Part shown: one piece after another, positions 1-7,195 of the stretch
How positions within the stretch are numbered: the stretch's first letter is position 1
How the letters are laid out: every line of letters starts with the position of its first letter
From: Prevotella sp. UBA2850
GTDB taxonomy: Bacteria > Bacteroidota > Bacteroidia > Bacteroidales > Bacteroidaceae
NCBI GenBank assembly: GCA_002350805.1
Contig: DEFO01000014.1
Span: 1 to 23,968, forward strand
Length of the DNA: 23,968 nucleotides
Direction: 5' to 3'
Notes under the pieces: model-generated
What the model was told of the DNA's origin: nothing
The model's input: the letters and a program-made list of their open reading frames with translations, nothing else
The model's database searches: none
Program-made: the position numbers and the translations under genes

Positions 1-17
1 AAGAAACTCAATTTTTC

Positions 18-38
18 AACTCCTATTGAGGAGTTTTT
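18..38 (+). terminator. Rho-independent terminator-like hairpin at left edge
   Basis: A 7-bp stem (AACTCCT / AGGAGTT) with loop ATTG is followed by a short T run on the plus strand. It probably ends a rightward gene lying off the left edge. The T run is short, so confidence is moderate. Confidence 0.45.
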
Positions 39-145
39 AAATTACTTGTTGTAAATTTGCACTTGCTTGTTGAATTCGCATCACCTTAACAAATGTTAAT
101 TACGTTAAAAATGCGATTTTTGAAAATTGTCTTTTCATCTTTTGA

Positions 146-943
146 TTATTTTTGAGTATAACGAAGTAAATACCACGCAGATGTGGTATAGAAGTTTCGT
201 AGATATGGAATATTGGCAAAGAAAGTGCACTGATGTCGAGGATTTATGTGGAACTTCTGCTTGTAGTGTGGGTTGATGAACCATAGAGTGCGTTGGCAGA
301 TAGCGTAGCCTGCTCCGGAAGACAGTCGCTCGAAACCTTCGACGGTTATACGCGAGGTTCGTATGCTCATCAGTTCGCCAATGTTGCTTGCCGTGGCTCC
401 GCTTATTTTCAACAGGCCTTTGTAGAGTGGCTTTGGCAGCAAATGAATGAATGGAAGTTTAGAGGCAATACCAACACTAATTTGCTGATGACCGCCGAAG
501 GGGTTCTGCCAAGCAGGGAAACCAAAGAAAGCAATACCACTCTGTTTAAGAAATGACTTTATGCGAAGAAAGAAATCTCGTTTATATTTTGGTTCGATAT
601 GCTCTATTACATCGTGAACAAGTACGAGATCATACCGTTCATACTCCGTCGTTGGCTCCTCAGAAAGAAGAAAATCCTGACAGATGAAAGTTCCCTGCTG
701 GTGATATTCTGTAAAGAACATCCTTGCTTCATTGATACGTTCCTTACAGATGTCAATACCCGTTACTTTACAGTCCTGCTCTGCAAAGGGAAGCAGGTTG
801 CCGCCCTCGCCACAGCCTATTTCCAATACGCGGGTGTCAGGCGTTAACTTGATGTATGAATTAAGGTATTCCATATAGAATGTCCGAGCTGTGTTAGCCA
901 ATTCGCAGAAATACTGTTTACGGTTCAGATGTCGTTGCTGCAT
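146..943 (-). CDS. Class I SAM-dependent methyltransferase
   Basis: The product is 265 aa when started at the ATG at 943; the reading frame stays open upstream to a TTG, but that lies inside promoter-like sequence. The fold is shown by motif I, VLEIGCGEGGN (residues 39-49), the acidic end of strand 2 (TGIDI, about 61-65), and the post-motif segment YDLVLVHDVIEHIEP (about 104-118). These are typical of Methyltransf_11/UbiE/Coq3-like enzymes that transfer a methyl group from S-adenosylmethionine. The substrate cannot be read from the sequence. A basic, aromatic-rich C-terminal half with no signal peptide suggests a cytoplasmic or peripheral enzyme. It lies 76 bp downstream of the sigma/beta-barrel gene, and both have the same bipartite promoter-like element. 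A 12-bp inverted repeat abuts its start codon. Confidence 0.85.
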   Translation of the reverse strand: MQQRHLNRKQYFCELANTARTFYMEYLNSYIKLTPDTRVLEIGCGEGGNLLPFAEQDCKVTGIDICKERINEARMFFTEYHQQGTFICQDFLLSEEPTTEYERYDLVLVHDVIEHIEPKYKRDFFLRIKSFLKQSGIAFFGFPAWQNPFGGHQQISVGIASKLPFIHLLPKPLYKGLLKISGATASNIGELMSIRTSRITVEGFERLSSGAGYAICQRTLWFINPHYKQKFHINPRHQCTFFANIPYLRNFYTTSAWYLLRYTQK

Positions 944-1000
944 AGTCTTTTCTTGTTTTGTTTCTCTATAGGGATAGATACCACAAAGCAAGAAAAGACT
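944..1000 (-). repeat. 12-bp perfect inverted repeat abutting the methyltransferase start
   Basis: AGTCTTTTCTTG (944-955) and CAAGAAAAGACT (989-1000) are exact reverse complements with 33 nt between them. The proximal arm touches the ATG at 943. The distal arm overlaps block 1 of the promoter-like element at 974-1003, so the repeat could act as a DNA operator or, if transcription starts further upstream, as a leader hairpin. Confidence 0.6.
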
Positions 1001-1003
1001 GCA
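974..1003 (-). promoter_or_regulatory. Bipartite promoter-like element, copy 1 (methyltransferase)
   Basis: Read on the minus strand: TGCAGTCTTTT (1003-993), 8 nt, GTGGTATCTAT (984-974). An identical pair of 11-bp blocks with the same 8-nt spacing lies upstream of the sigma/beta-barrel gene. The block starts are 19 nt apart, which fits the two boxes of an ECF-type promoter. The downstream block ends 30 nt before the ATG at 943. Which sigma factor would read it is inference. Confidence 0.6.
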
Positions 1004-1019
1004 TGACTTCAGAAGGAAA

Positions 1020-2708
1020 CTACCATGTTATGCGGATTCCTAATGGCAATGAGAACATAAATGGATGCTCCGTGCGATATGTTTCTATGTCGCTGCCAGC
1101 TGGAATGTAGTACTGTAAACTCGGTTCTACATAGAAGCCAACATTAGGCGTAAGATTGTACTGAAGTCCGACTCCTGTACCGACAGACCATTGTAGCGGA
1201 GCATGGAGCGTCGATTTCTCTTCCAGTTCTTTCATACTATTTACAAAATAGCTTGTGCTGATTGGGGCATAGACAGGTATCTCCAACTTAGCACCAAGTC
1301 TTCCGTAGAGACTCCACCGTTTTATATTATACATATTATATGTACCCTTCAGCGGTATGCCGAGGTAATGGATGGTCTGCTGCTCACGTATAGCATTCCC
1401 GCCTGTGCCCATTTCAGATTCTGATTTCAGGCGGCTGTAGCTCAAACCAGTTTCCAGGCCAAAGCGGTTGTTTAGTTTGTACTTCAAGGCCAAGGAGAAA
1501 TTGATTGGCATGTAATGGTGAGTTTTACGCTCAATCATGTCCGTACCGGGCTGTGCTGCGTTGTTTTGGGCAATTTTCAGTAGGGTTTGATACGTCCGGC
1601 TGTCAATATCCAGCGTCCCGCTCTGCAATGCTTCGGCATAGTCTCTCCATTTTTCAAAGGAATGGACACGCGGCCTCCCACTTGTTATGTCTTTCTTTTC
1701 AGCCTCAGTGAATGCAAACGGACGGTTGACATTCTGTTCACCCATGCTACCACTGTAAGCCAAATCTATCGACCACTTTTGCCCATTATTCTCAGCCTTT
1801 ATCGGCTTTTCCATGAACAAATCGGCAATATGAGTATTTTTGTCAGGACGCAAGTCGGGCAGTGGCTTGTTGTCGTGTATAATAGTTATCGTATCAGTGC
1901 GCTCTGTATCTTCGCCGGCATGATGGATTGTATCTGTAGGAGCAAGACTGTCTGCTGAAACAATAATGACAGGAACAATGGCTACCTGCTGTGGAGTTAT
2001 TGTAGGAATAGTTGGAGTTCCATGTTCTATCACAGGAGTTACTTCATCATCATGCTTTGTTTCTGGTCCAGTATGTGCTTGTCTTGTTACTAATGGACCA
2101 GGTACTTCGATAGTCTTTCCTGTTTTGTAGAGATAGATGGCCAAAGGCAACAGGAACGGCAATAACCATAACAGCCAATACTGTGCAAGTGACTTCTGCA
2201 ACATTTTCTTTGCCCTTGACAATTGCGAGGATGAAGAGTGAGCTGCAATTCCAAGGATGTCGGCAATTTCCTTATGCGACATCTCTTGTATGACCGCCAG
2301 CTTGAACACCTGCCCGTAACCATTGGGGAGTGCATCTACAGCAGCCATTAGTTCTGCCATCGTTGGTAATGGCTTGTCGTCTGACGGAATTGGTTCCATA
2401 GGAAACTCTTCTTCTGTCAGAGTGGAAAGTGAAAGCATAGTTGGCTCATGGTGACGCTGCACATATCGTCTGGCCACATTAGTTGTGATGCTTGTCAGCC
2501 ATGCTTCAAAGCGTTGTGCGTTATGCAGTTGATCCAACTTGGCAAAGGCCAGAAGAAAAGCGTCATGTGCCAATTCCTCTGCCACTTGTCGATTGCCTAC
2601 GATGCGTTGGCATATCCCCGTCATCTGCCGGTGATATGCCTTATACAGGCTTCCAAGTGCAGTCTCGTCGCCTTGTCGCCTTCTTTCTATGAGCCCTTCT
2701 ATGTCCAT
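1020..2708 (-). CDS. ECF sigma factor fused to TM helix and outer-membrane-type beta-barrel
   Basis: The product is 562 aa from the ATG at 2708. A further start at 2753 lies inside the promoter-like element and is unlikely. Domains in order: sigma-70 region 2 (about 17-85, with the segment AEELAHDAFLLAFAKL and the tryptophan-containing FEAWLTSITTNVAR), region 4 (about 115-172, DALPNGYGQVFKL then the HTH EMSHKEIADILGI), and a hydrophobic helix (about 176-194). A proline/threonine-rich linker follows to about 300, then amphipathic beta-strands with glycine/aromatic alternation (about 310-562), ending in FSLPLGIRITW with a C-terminal aromatic residue as in outer-membrane barrels. In Bacteroidetes, anti-sigma-type segments joined to such barrels are familiar; here the N-terminal part is a sigma factor itself. 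The reading frame is continuous with no sign of frameshift. The function as a membrane-tethered transcription factor is inferred. Confidence 0.85.
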   Translation of the reverse strand: MDIEGLIERRRQGDETALGSLYKAYHRQMTGICQRIVGNRQVAEELAHDAFLLAFAKLDQLHNAQRFEAWLTSITTNVARRYVQRHHEPTMLSLSTLTEEEFPMEPIPSDDKPLPTMAELMAAVDALPNGYGQVFKLAVIQEMSHKEIADILGIAAHSSSSQLSRAKKMLQKSLAQYWLLWLLPFLLPLAIYLYKTGKTIEVPGPLVTRQAHTGPETKHDDEVTPVIEHGTPTIPTITPQQVAIVPVIIVSADSLAPTDTIHHAGEDTERTDTITIIHDNKPLPDLRPDKNTHIADLFMEKPIKAENNGQKWSIDLAYSGSMGEQNVNRPFAFTEAEKKDITSGRPRVHSFEKWRDYAEALQSGTLDIDSRTYQTLLKIAQNNAAQPGTDMIERKTHHYMPINFSLALKYKLNNRFGLETGLSYSRLKSESEMGTGGNAIREQQTIHYLGIPLKGTYNMYNIKRWSLYGRLGAKLEIPVYAPISTSYFVNSMKELEEKSTLHAPLQWSVGTGVGLQYNLTPNVGFYVEPSLQYYIPAGSDIETYRTEHPFMFSLPLGIRITW

Positions 2709-2732
2709 CAAAAACACACTGCCTCTACTGAC

Positions 2733-2762
2733 ATAGATACCACTTTCCCCCAAAAGACTGCA
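2733..2762 (-). promoter_or_regulatory. Bipartite promoter-like element, copy 2 (sigma/beta-barrel gene)
   Basis: Read on the minus strand: TGCAGTCTTTT (2762-2752), 8 nt, GTGGTATCTAT (2743-2733). Both blocks and their spacing are identical to the element at 974-1003, while the 8-nt spacer differs completely. It ends 24 nt before the ATG at 2708, which supports that start over the one at 2753. Confidence 0.6.
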
Positions 2763-2800
2763 CGAAAATTACAACTTTTTTATCTAATGAGAAATAATCT

Positions 2801-4036
2801 TTAATCAACCAGTATCAGCTCTTGGCGTTTGTATGAGATAAGCAGTTTTTGTTTGGCAAGTACTTCGCAACCGAAGAGACCGTCAATGCCTTTGCTCTCT
2901 TTCAGGTGAGACACATTAGAGAACGCTGTCTGCTGTTTCTTGAATGTGCGCCCGCCGAGCGTAAGGGCGGTTTTGCCCTTTGTAATCGATGCTCGTCCAT
3001 CGCCATAGCCTGTGAGGTGGGTTTTCTTGATGCCCTTAACAGTGGTCGGATGCAGTTGTGGCCAATCGCTGTAGAGCAGGTTGCTTTGTGCTCCACTGTC
3101 GAAAGCAAGCACAACGGGTACACCGCCAACTTGGCAGTCGAAGGTCAGCAGGTGGCCTTTCTTTATGCCGCTCACCGTTTGGCAACTGTAGCCCTCGTTC
3201 AGCAGCCATTGGTGCGAGGTGTCCGGGCTTAGCAGCACTATCTCGTCCCTCTTGAAATCAAACAGCACATCAAAATCTTTGTAGTAGCTCTGTCCCAAGA
3301 TGCCGTGCACCGTTACGCCGATGGACTCCAGATTACTTAAGTCCGATGTCATGATGTCCGTCTCATGGAGCGTAACGCCGAACATGTCCATTGATTTCAC
3401 GTGGTGAACACCGCTGACCGAACCTGTGCCGACGGCACCTCGGCCTCCACTTCCCATTACCTGACCGCTAATGTTGTGGTCAAAATATTTACTGTTGAGA
3501 ATGACTCCTGGGGCACCTGTGTCGAAGAACATATTGCACGGTTGACCATCAATGATGACGTTTACGATAGGTAACCCGTTGTGGCGATGTATTGGAACGC
3601 GCGTCACGCTCACTTCAGGTTGTGCTTTAGCTGTGGGAGTACCTTTTCTAAGCGAAATATCTGCATTCAGCAAGTCGGCTTCAACTACCAGATTGTCTGT
3701 GTTGAATAAAAATGTAGCCTCTGAAGTGCTACTGTCGGGCCTTGTTATGGTATAACAGATCTTCAGCCCTATGCTGTCTTGCAGAGTGCCAGTCAGTTCC
3801 CAACTCATCATGGTTGGCATTTGGGCAATAATTTGTTTCAGCACTTTAGCGGCCAGTGGTTGCTTGATGTTGTTGAAATGGAAGTCGGATGCCAACAATT
3901 CCTCAATGCCGTCAGGCTTATGATTCTGTGCGGCAGTCAAGATGTGCTCTGCTATCCGCTTGCATGTGTTTGCGTCTTGTGCCAGCCCCGTCATAGAAAC
4001 GAAGGTAAACAAAAAAGTGAAAAAAGTCCATTTCAT
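2801..4036 (-). CDS. Secreted retropepsin-like aspartyl protease with two catalytic motifs
   Basis: The product is 411 aa with a signal peptide (residues 1-20, cleavage after GLAQ). After a helical region of about 120 residues, two copies of the pepsin-like half follow: FFDTGAPGVIL (DTG at 172-174) and LAFDSGAQSNLL (DSG at 313-315). Each is followed by a GILGQ or GLFGC segment matching the flap/psi-loop end of the half-domain. This is the arrangement of Bacteroidetes 'aspartyl protease family' proteins (PF13650-like), which act in the periplasm or at the surface. The target is unknown. Its place behind an ECF sigma/anti-sigma pair, 26 bp from the plug-repeat gene, makes a role in proteolytic signalling or envelope processing plausible, but this is inference. 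Confidence 0.85.
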   Translation of the reverse strand: MKWTFFTFLFTFVSMTGLAQDANTCKRIAEHILTAAQNHKPDGIEELLASDFHFNNIKQPLAAKVLKQIIAQMPTMMSWELTGTLQDSIGLKICYTITRPDSSTSEATFLFNTDNLVVEADLLNADISLRKGTPTAKAQPEVSVTRVPIHRHNGLPIVNVIIDGQPCNMFFDTGAPGVILNSKYFDHNISGQVMGSGGRGAVGTGSVSGVHHVKSMDMFGVTLHETDIMTSDLSNLESIGVTVHGILGQSYYKDFDVLFDFKRDEIVLLSPDTSHQWLLNEGYSCQTVSGIKKGHLLTFDCQVGGVPVVLAFDSGAQSNLLYSDWPQLHPTTVKGIKKTHLTGYGDGRASITKGKTALTLGGRTFKKQQTAFSNVSHLKESKGIDGLFGCEVLAKQKLLISYKRQELILVD

Positions 4037-4062
4037 GTTTCTAATGGAGTTTTATTGATTTG

Positions 4063-4743
4063 TCATTTTGTCGTAATCTGATAAATGTCGTTAGTCTTGC
4101 CGTCTGGACTGGCTTTCATGGCAGCTGCCGTGCCGCGCTTCAGGACTTTGATTATCTTGATGGACTCTGGCACGAGTTTATTGAAATCTTCTTTACTGGC
4201 TATCTTGCCGTTCACAATATAAACTATTGCATCGGCTTGCTTCTTGGTGTATATCTTCATCACACCATTCTTGCCCTTCTCGCCATACGACTTGGCTACC
4301 TCATCGTCTGGATTGTACACATCAATGTAGTCCATCTTTTCGGTGATCTCACTGAGATTGCCGTTATATTCCTCTCCGTCAACGATTATAAGGGGATTAT
4401 GCATGAAGGCTTTCATAGAACTGGAAGTCATAGGGATACCACGTGCCGCAGCCTCCTCTTCCGTCAGAACGTGGGTCATGGTATTTGTCGTTGTGCCCTC
4501 TATCTTTACCCAATCATCTGTTGTGAAGATATTGTGGATGATTGTATTAGGCAGCACTTTCATGTCATAGTGCTTGATGGTCTTACCTACCAGTTGTGAA
4601 CCATCGAAATTCTCTACATGTTTTCCGTCAATAACATAGAAGTTGTCATGTGACTCAACAGTTTTTACTTGCACATCCTGCTGTGCTTCAGTTGCCGTGC
4701 AGAATAGAACTGCACAAAGCAGAGTTGTCAGAATCTTTTTCAT
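4063..4743 (-). CDS. Secreted protein with three TonB-plug-like repeats
   Basis: The product is 226 aa with a signal peptide (1-20, ends TATEA). Two clear repeats resemble the plug segment of SusC/TonB-dependent receptors, usually written 'PLIVIDG...VLKDASA...YG.rGaNGVI.ITTK'. One is PLIIVDGEEYNGN to GEKGKNGVMKIYTKK (about 117-168) and the other is AIVYIVNGK to DIYQITTK (about 172-226). A weaker first copy begins FYVIDGKHVENFDGS (about 35). No barrel follows, so it is not a receptor. Similar plug-like repeats occur at the C-termini of BlaR1/M56-type proteins in this phylum. It lies 27 bp after the anti-sigma-like gene. It may be a periplasmic partner of a sensor, by inference. Confidence 0.7.
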   Translation of the reverse strand: MKKILTTLLCAVLFCTATEAQQDVQVKTVESHDNFYVIDGKHVENFDGSQLVGKTIKHYDMKVLPNTIIHNIFTTDDWVKIEGTTTNTMTHVLTEEEAAARGIPMTSSSMKAFMHNPLIIVDGEEYNGNLSEITEKMDYIDVYNPDDEVAKSYGEKGKNGVMKIYTKKQADAIVYIVNGKIASKEDFNKLVPESIKIIKVLKRGTAAAMKASPDGKTNDIYQITTK

Positions 4744-4770
4744 AATCTTGAATTTTATTATTTTTGAATG

Positions 4771-5463
4771 TTACATGTTTATTGGCATTACGCGATAACT
4801 GTGTCCCTCGTCTTTGGCATAAATGATGTAGGAGGAAGAGAGACCGTCTTTTGACATTTTGGTGACAATCATGACATCACCTGCAGGCCGTAACTGATAG
4901 GACTCCACTTGCTCGTTCTGGTAATTGGCTGCTTCTGTCATTTCTGTTACGTGAATGCCTGCATTGGCTTCTTTCCTCTTATGCCGATGTGCAGTTTTCC
5001 GGGGCTTGGAGATTGCGTCTGCATGCAAGGCATTATCCGTGTCCTCGCTAACTCTCTGGGGTTCTTCTTTCTGTGGCGTTATGTCTTCTGGCACAGCCAT
5101 AGCGACGGGGTTCTGTTCAATCATTTGTTGCTCTTGGCTGGTCGTCAGGAGAAAGAAAGCAATTACAGCAGCAGCGGCAGCAGGTATAAACCAGTAGAGA
5201 GAAATGGTCTTGCCGTGTCTCTCAGGTTTGCCGTCCATCAGACGATCGAACTCCTCGGCTTTTTCGTCTGAGAGAATGAAATTGTCTTTCAGCCTGTCGG
5301 TAGTCTTCATAAGTAACCGCATATCCTCGTCCTCTGGTGTGAGGGGTTCTTCTGCATGATTGTAGAAGTCATGAAGCATACGTTCTTCCTCTATGGTGGT
5401 CTCTGCATTCAGATACTTTTCCACCAGTTGTCTCCGTTTTGTTATGTCATTGATATTTGTCAT
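4771..5463 (-). CDS. Anti-sigma-factor-like single-pass membrane protein
   Basis: The product is 230 aa. The ATG at 5463 is chosen because it overlaps the stop of the sigma gene as ATGA and is preceded by a good Shine-Dalgarno (GGGAGGAAC). Residues 1-86 are charged and helical (cytoplasmic), with a segment ETTIEEERMLHDFYN like the N-terminal helices of Bacteroidetes FecR/anti-sigma proteins. One TM helix lies at about 87-108 (YWFIPAAAAAVIAFFLL). The rest is periplasmic, basic in the middle, and ends in a small beta-rich region (SSSYIIYAKDEG). No zinc-binding HxxxCxxC motif is seen. Its translational coupling to the ECF sigma factor is the main argument that it binds and restrains that sigma factor. 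Confidence 0.75.
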   Translation of the reverse strand: MTNINDITKRRQLVEKYLNAETTIEEERMLHDFYNHAEEPLTPEDEDMRLLMKTTDRLKDNFILSDEKAEEFDRLMDGKPERHGKTISLYWFIPAAAAAVIAFFLLTTSQEQQMIEQNPVAMAVPEDITPQKEEPQRVSEDTDNALHADAISKPRKTAHRHKRKEANAGIHVTEMTEAANYQNEQVESYQLRPAGDVMIVTKMSKDGLSSSYIIYAKDEGHSYRVMPINM

Positions 5464-5969
5464 TTCTTGTTCCTCCCTATCTTTAAGATTTCCATCATTT
5501 TCTTTCTTGCAGCGCATATCATCGTCTTTGTGCTGGTAGGCGTTGCATTGCAGGTTGTAGCAATTTCCACCATTGACATTCCTTCGGCTCGCATCATCAA
5601 CATTCGCTGTTGCGTTCTCGGCAATTTTGCCAAAGCATTGCTTATTATCTGCTCGGTGTCGTGAGTTATCATCGACTGATCAGCCTGTACGTTTCCGATG
5701 ATGTTGCTGGTCTCGTCAAGCGGCTCATGTTGCTCTTTATTGAGTTTCAAGATGTCAATGCACACATTCTTTGCAATCAACATAGCCAGTGCTTCGGGCT
5801 TCTGATAATCGCTAAGTCTGTCTTGCATTTGCCACAGACGCAAAAGCGTTTCTTGTACGGCATCCTCCGCGTCGTAGGCCAGTTCCTGCTTGTCGAAGAA
5901 ACTCCGGCAGAGATTCATCAGCTTTGGACGAACGGATGTTGCGATATTTTGAAAGTCTTGCGATTCCAT
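5460..5969 (-). CDS. ECF-family RNA polymerase sigma factor
   Basis: The product is 169 aa, the normal size for a two-domain ECF sigma factor. Region 2 is about 25-85 (YDAEDAVQETLLRLWQM, with the DA.Q..f core). Region 4 is about 110-162 (LAKLPRTQQRMLMMRAEGMSMVEIA, then TSTKTMICAARKKM as recognition helix). It is the first gene of a tight minus-strand row: its stop overlaps the anti-sigma-like gene, and the plug-repeat and protease genes follow with gaps of 27 and 26 bp. Upstream on the minus strand a weak -7-like TACCTTTCC is visible at about 6009-6017; the more obvious feature is the terminator of the preceding gene remnant. Confidence 0.92.
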   Translation of the reverse strand: MESQDFQNIATSVRPKLMNLCRSFFDKQELAYDAEDAVQETLLRLWQMQDRLSDYQKPEALAMLIAKNVCIDILKLNKEQHEPLDETSNIIGNVQADQSMITHDTEQIISNALAKLPRTQQRMLMMRAEGMSMVEIATTCNATPTSTKTMICAARKKMMEILKIGRNKK

Positions 5970-6021
5970 TTTATTGATGCACTTCTGCTATTAACACGAA
6001 TAAGAACGGGAAAGGTAAACT

Positions 6022-6063
6022 AAAAAATGGCAGTCATTGGAATTTTTATACCAACTGACTGCC
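6022..6063 (-). terminator. Rho-independent terminator of the ATPase remnant
   Basis: On the minus strand, GGCAGTCAGTTGG and CCAATGACTGCC form a 12-bp stem with one bulged base and a 10-nt A/T-rich loop, followed by ATTTTTTAG. It lies directly behind the stop of the 6091-6414 remnant, and separates it from the ECF operon. Confidence 0.75.
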
Positions 6064-6090
6064 TATACATTGAAACAAATACGTCTGAGA

Positions 6091-6414
6091 CTATGCCTTG
6101 AATAGGTCTTCTGACGTGATGCTGTTGTGTATCTCGCTCCAATATCCAGTGTGGGCAATTCCTGATACAGTGACCATAGTAAGGCTTACAGATTTCTTAC
6201 ATCCTGTTTCGGCGATGAAACGCTCCGCCTTATGGTGCAAGCTATCTGCATCGTCTTTAGTCACAGTATATTCGTTGTGCGAGAATTTCATCTCACAGAT
6301 GTTCACCAGGTTGTCTGCCCTGTCTATGAGCATGTCTATCTGTGCACCTTTCTTTCCGTCGTCACTTGGTCCCACTCGCCATGCAACTATCTGGTTTTGC
6401 GTGTAAAGGTACAA
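6091..6414 (-). pseudogene. C-terminal remnant of AAA ATPase (DUF234-type)
   Basis: About 107 codons remain. The segments WRVGPSDDGKKGAQIDMLIDRAD, NICEMKFSHNEYTV and SLTMVTVSGIAHTGYWSEI are the tail typical of large Bacteroidales ATP-binding proteins with an AAA/ATPase_2 domain and a C-terminal DUF234 nuclease-like domain (full proteins are usually about 450-500 aa). The Walker A and B parts are absent. The frame opens only at a TTG inside a promoter-like stretch (TACCTTTAC at 6411-6403), so there is no credible start. I read this as an internal deletion that joined the old promoter region to the last quarter of the gene. Its own terminator is intact at 6022-6063. Confidence 0.75.
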
Positions 6415-6466
6415 AATAATTCCTTTTAAAGTGTCGAAACTTGTAATTATTTTGCCATTTTCGACA
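6403..6466 (-). promoter_or_regulatory. Promoter-like box with TGTCGAAA inverted repeat
   Basis: TGTCGAAA (6432-6439) and TTTCGACA (6459-6466) are exact inverted repeats 19 bp apart, placed just upstream of TACCTTTAC (minus strand, 6411-6403), which differs from the -7 consensus TAnnTTTGC by one base. This looks like a surviving operator and promoter of the deleted ATPase gene. No function is known. Confidence 0.4.
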
Positions 6467-6690
6467 TTTTTGACGAATCTTTAGGTTGGTAGCACCATTA
6501 TTTGTCTTATTTCGGCAACCCACTATGAATAATACCATGACCACATTTAGAACGAACTATATAGCTATATCATTGCACACTTTCCGTTTTTTGTGGTTTA
6601 CAAAAATTAAATACGTTAAATCTTCATCATGTTCTTATTCTATAAAACCTTCGTCTCCACTTTTCTACCGCTTAACATACAATTCGTTGA
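6467..6690. other. AT-rich spacer without recognised gene
   Basis: This stretch between the ATPase remnant and the LRR remnant is AT-rich. Only short ORFs without recognisable motifs occur, and I see no RNA gene or strong repeat. Confidence 0.5.
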
Positions 6691-7194
6691 TATAAAGCGA
6701 ATTGTAAATACGTCCAGTGTTCTGGCCTCACCTCCATCATCATCCCCAGCAGTGTAAGGAGTATTGGTAGATCTGCATTTTCTAGTTGCACCAAGCTGAA
6801 GGAAGTCTATTGCTATGCAGAGAAAGTGCCTTCAACTGAATTCGGTGCTTTTGACACTCCCAATTATGCTACTCTTTACGTCCCTGCCAGCGCCATCAAC
6901 GACTACAAAAAGAAGTATCCCTGGAGCCAATTTGGCACCATCAAGGAGATTGAGGGTACTTCCGTCCAGTCCGTTAAGGAGAGCGTGCCCGTGCTGATTT
7001 CTGCCAACAACGGCTTAATAAGCGTGAAGGGCGAGCTGGATGGTGAGCCGGTGGCGGTCTATACTGCCGAGGGCAAGCTGATGGGCTCAGGCACGATAAG
7101 CGGCGGTCTGGCAACGGTTAGCACAAGCCTCGGGGTTGGAGCGGTGGCTGTCGTGAAGATTGGACAGAAGGCGGTGAAGGTTGTGATGAGATAG
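6691..7194 (+). pseudogene. 3' end of a BspA-like leucine-rich-repeat surface protein
   Basis: The frame is open from 6691 (after a stop at 6688) to the TAG at 7192 but has no proper start. It begins in mid-repeat: CSGLTSIIIPSSVRSIG then SAFSSCTKLKEVYCYAEKVP is a standard LRR_5/BspA repeat. NYATLYVPASAINDYKKKYPW follows, the usual last-repeat cap of these proteins. The final 70 residues (ISANNGLISVKGELDGEPVAV to the basic end KVVMR) resemble the C-terminal domain found behind LRR arrays and T9SS-type cargo in Prevotella. The signal peptide and most repeats are missing. It is therefore a 5'-truncated relic of a surface adhesin gene, although an expressed short protein cannot be excluded. Confidence 0.75.
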
Positions 7195-7195
7195 C

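Noticed and set aside
52..60. TAAATTTGC, a -7 consensus on the plus strand near the left edge
   Set aside because: No -33 element at the proper distance and no plus-strand gene follows; the next 900 bp are coding on the minus strand.
170..189. ATACCAC-GCAGAT-GTGGTAT palindrome containing the GTGGTAT core of the promoter element
   Set aside because: It lies inside the 3' end of the methyltransferase coding region, lacks the TGCAGTCTTTT block, and 7-bp palindromes are expected by chance.
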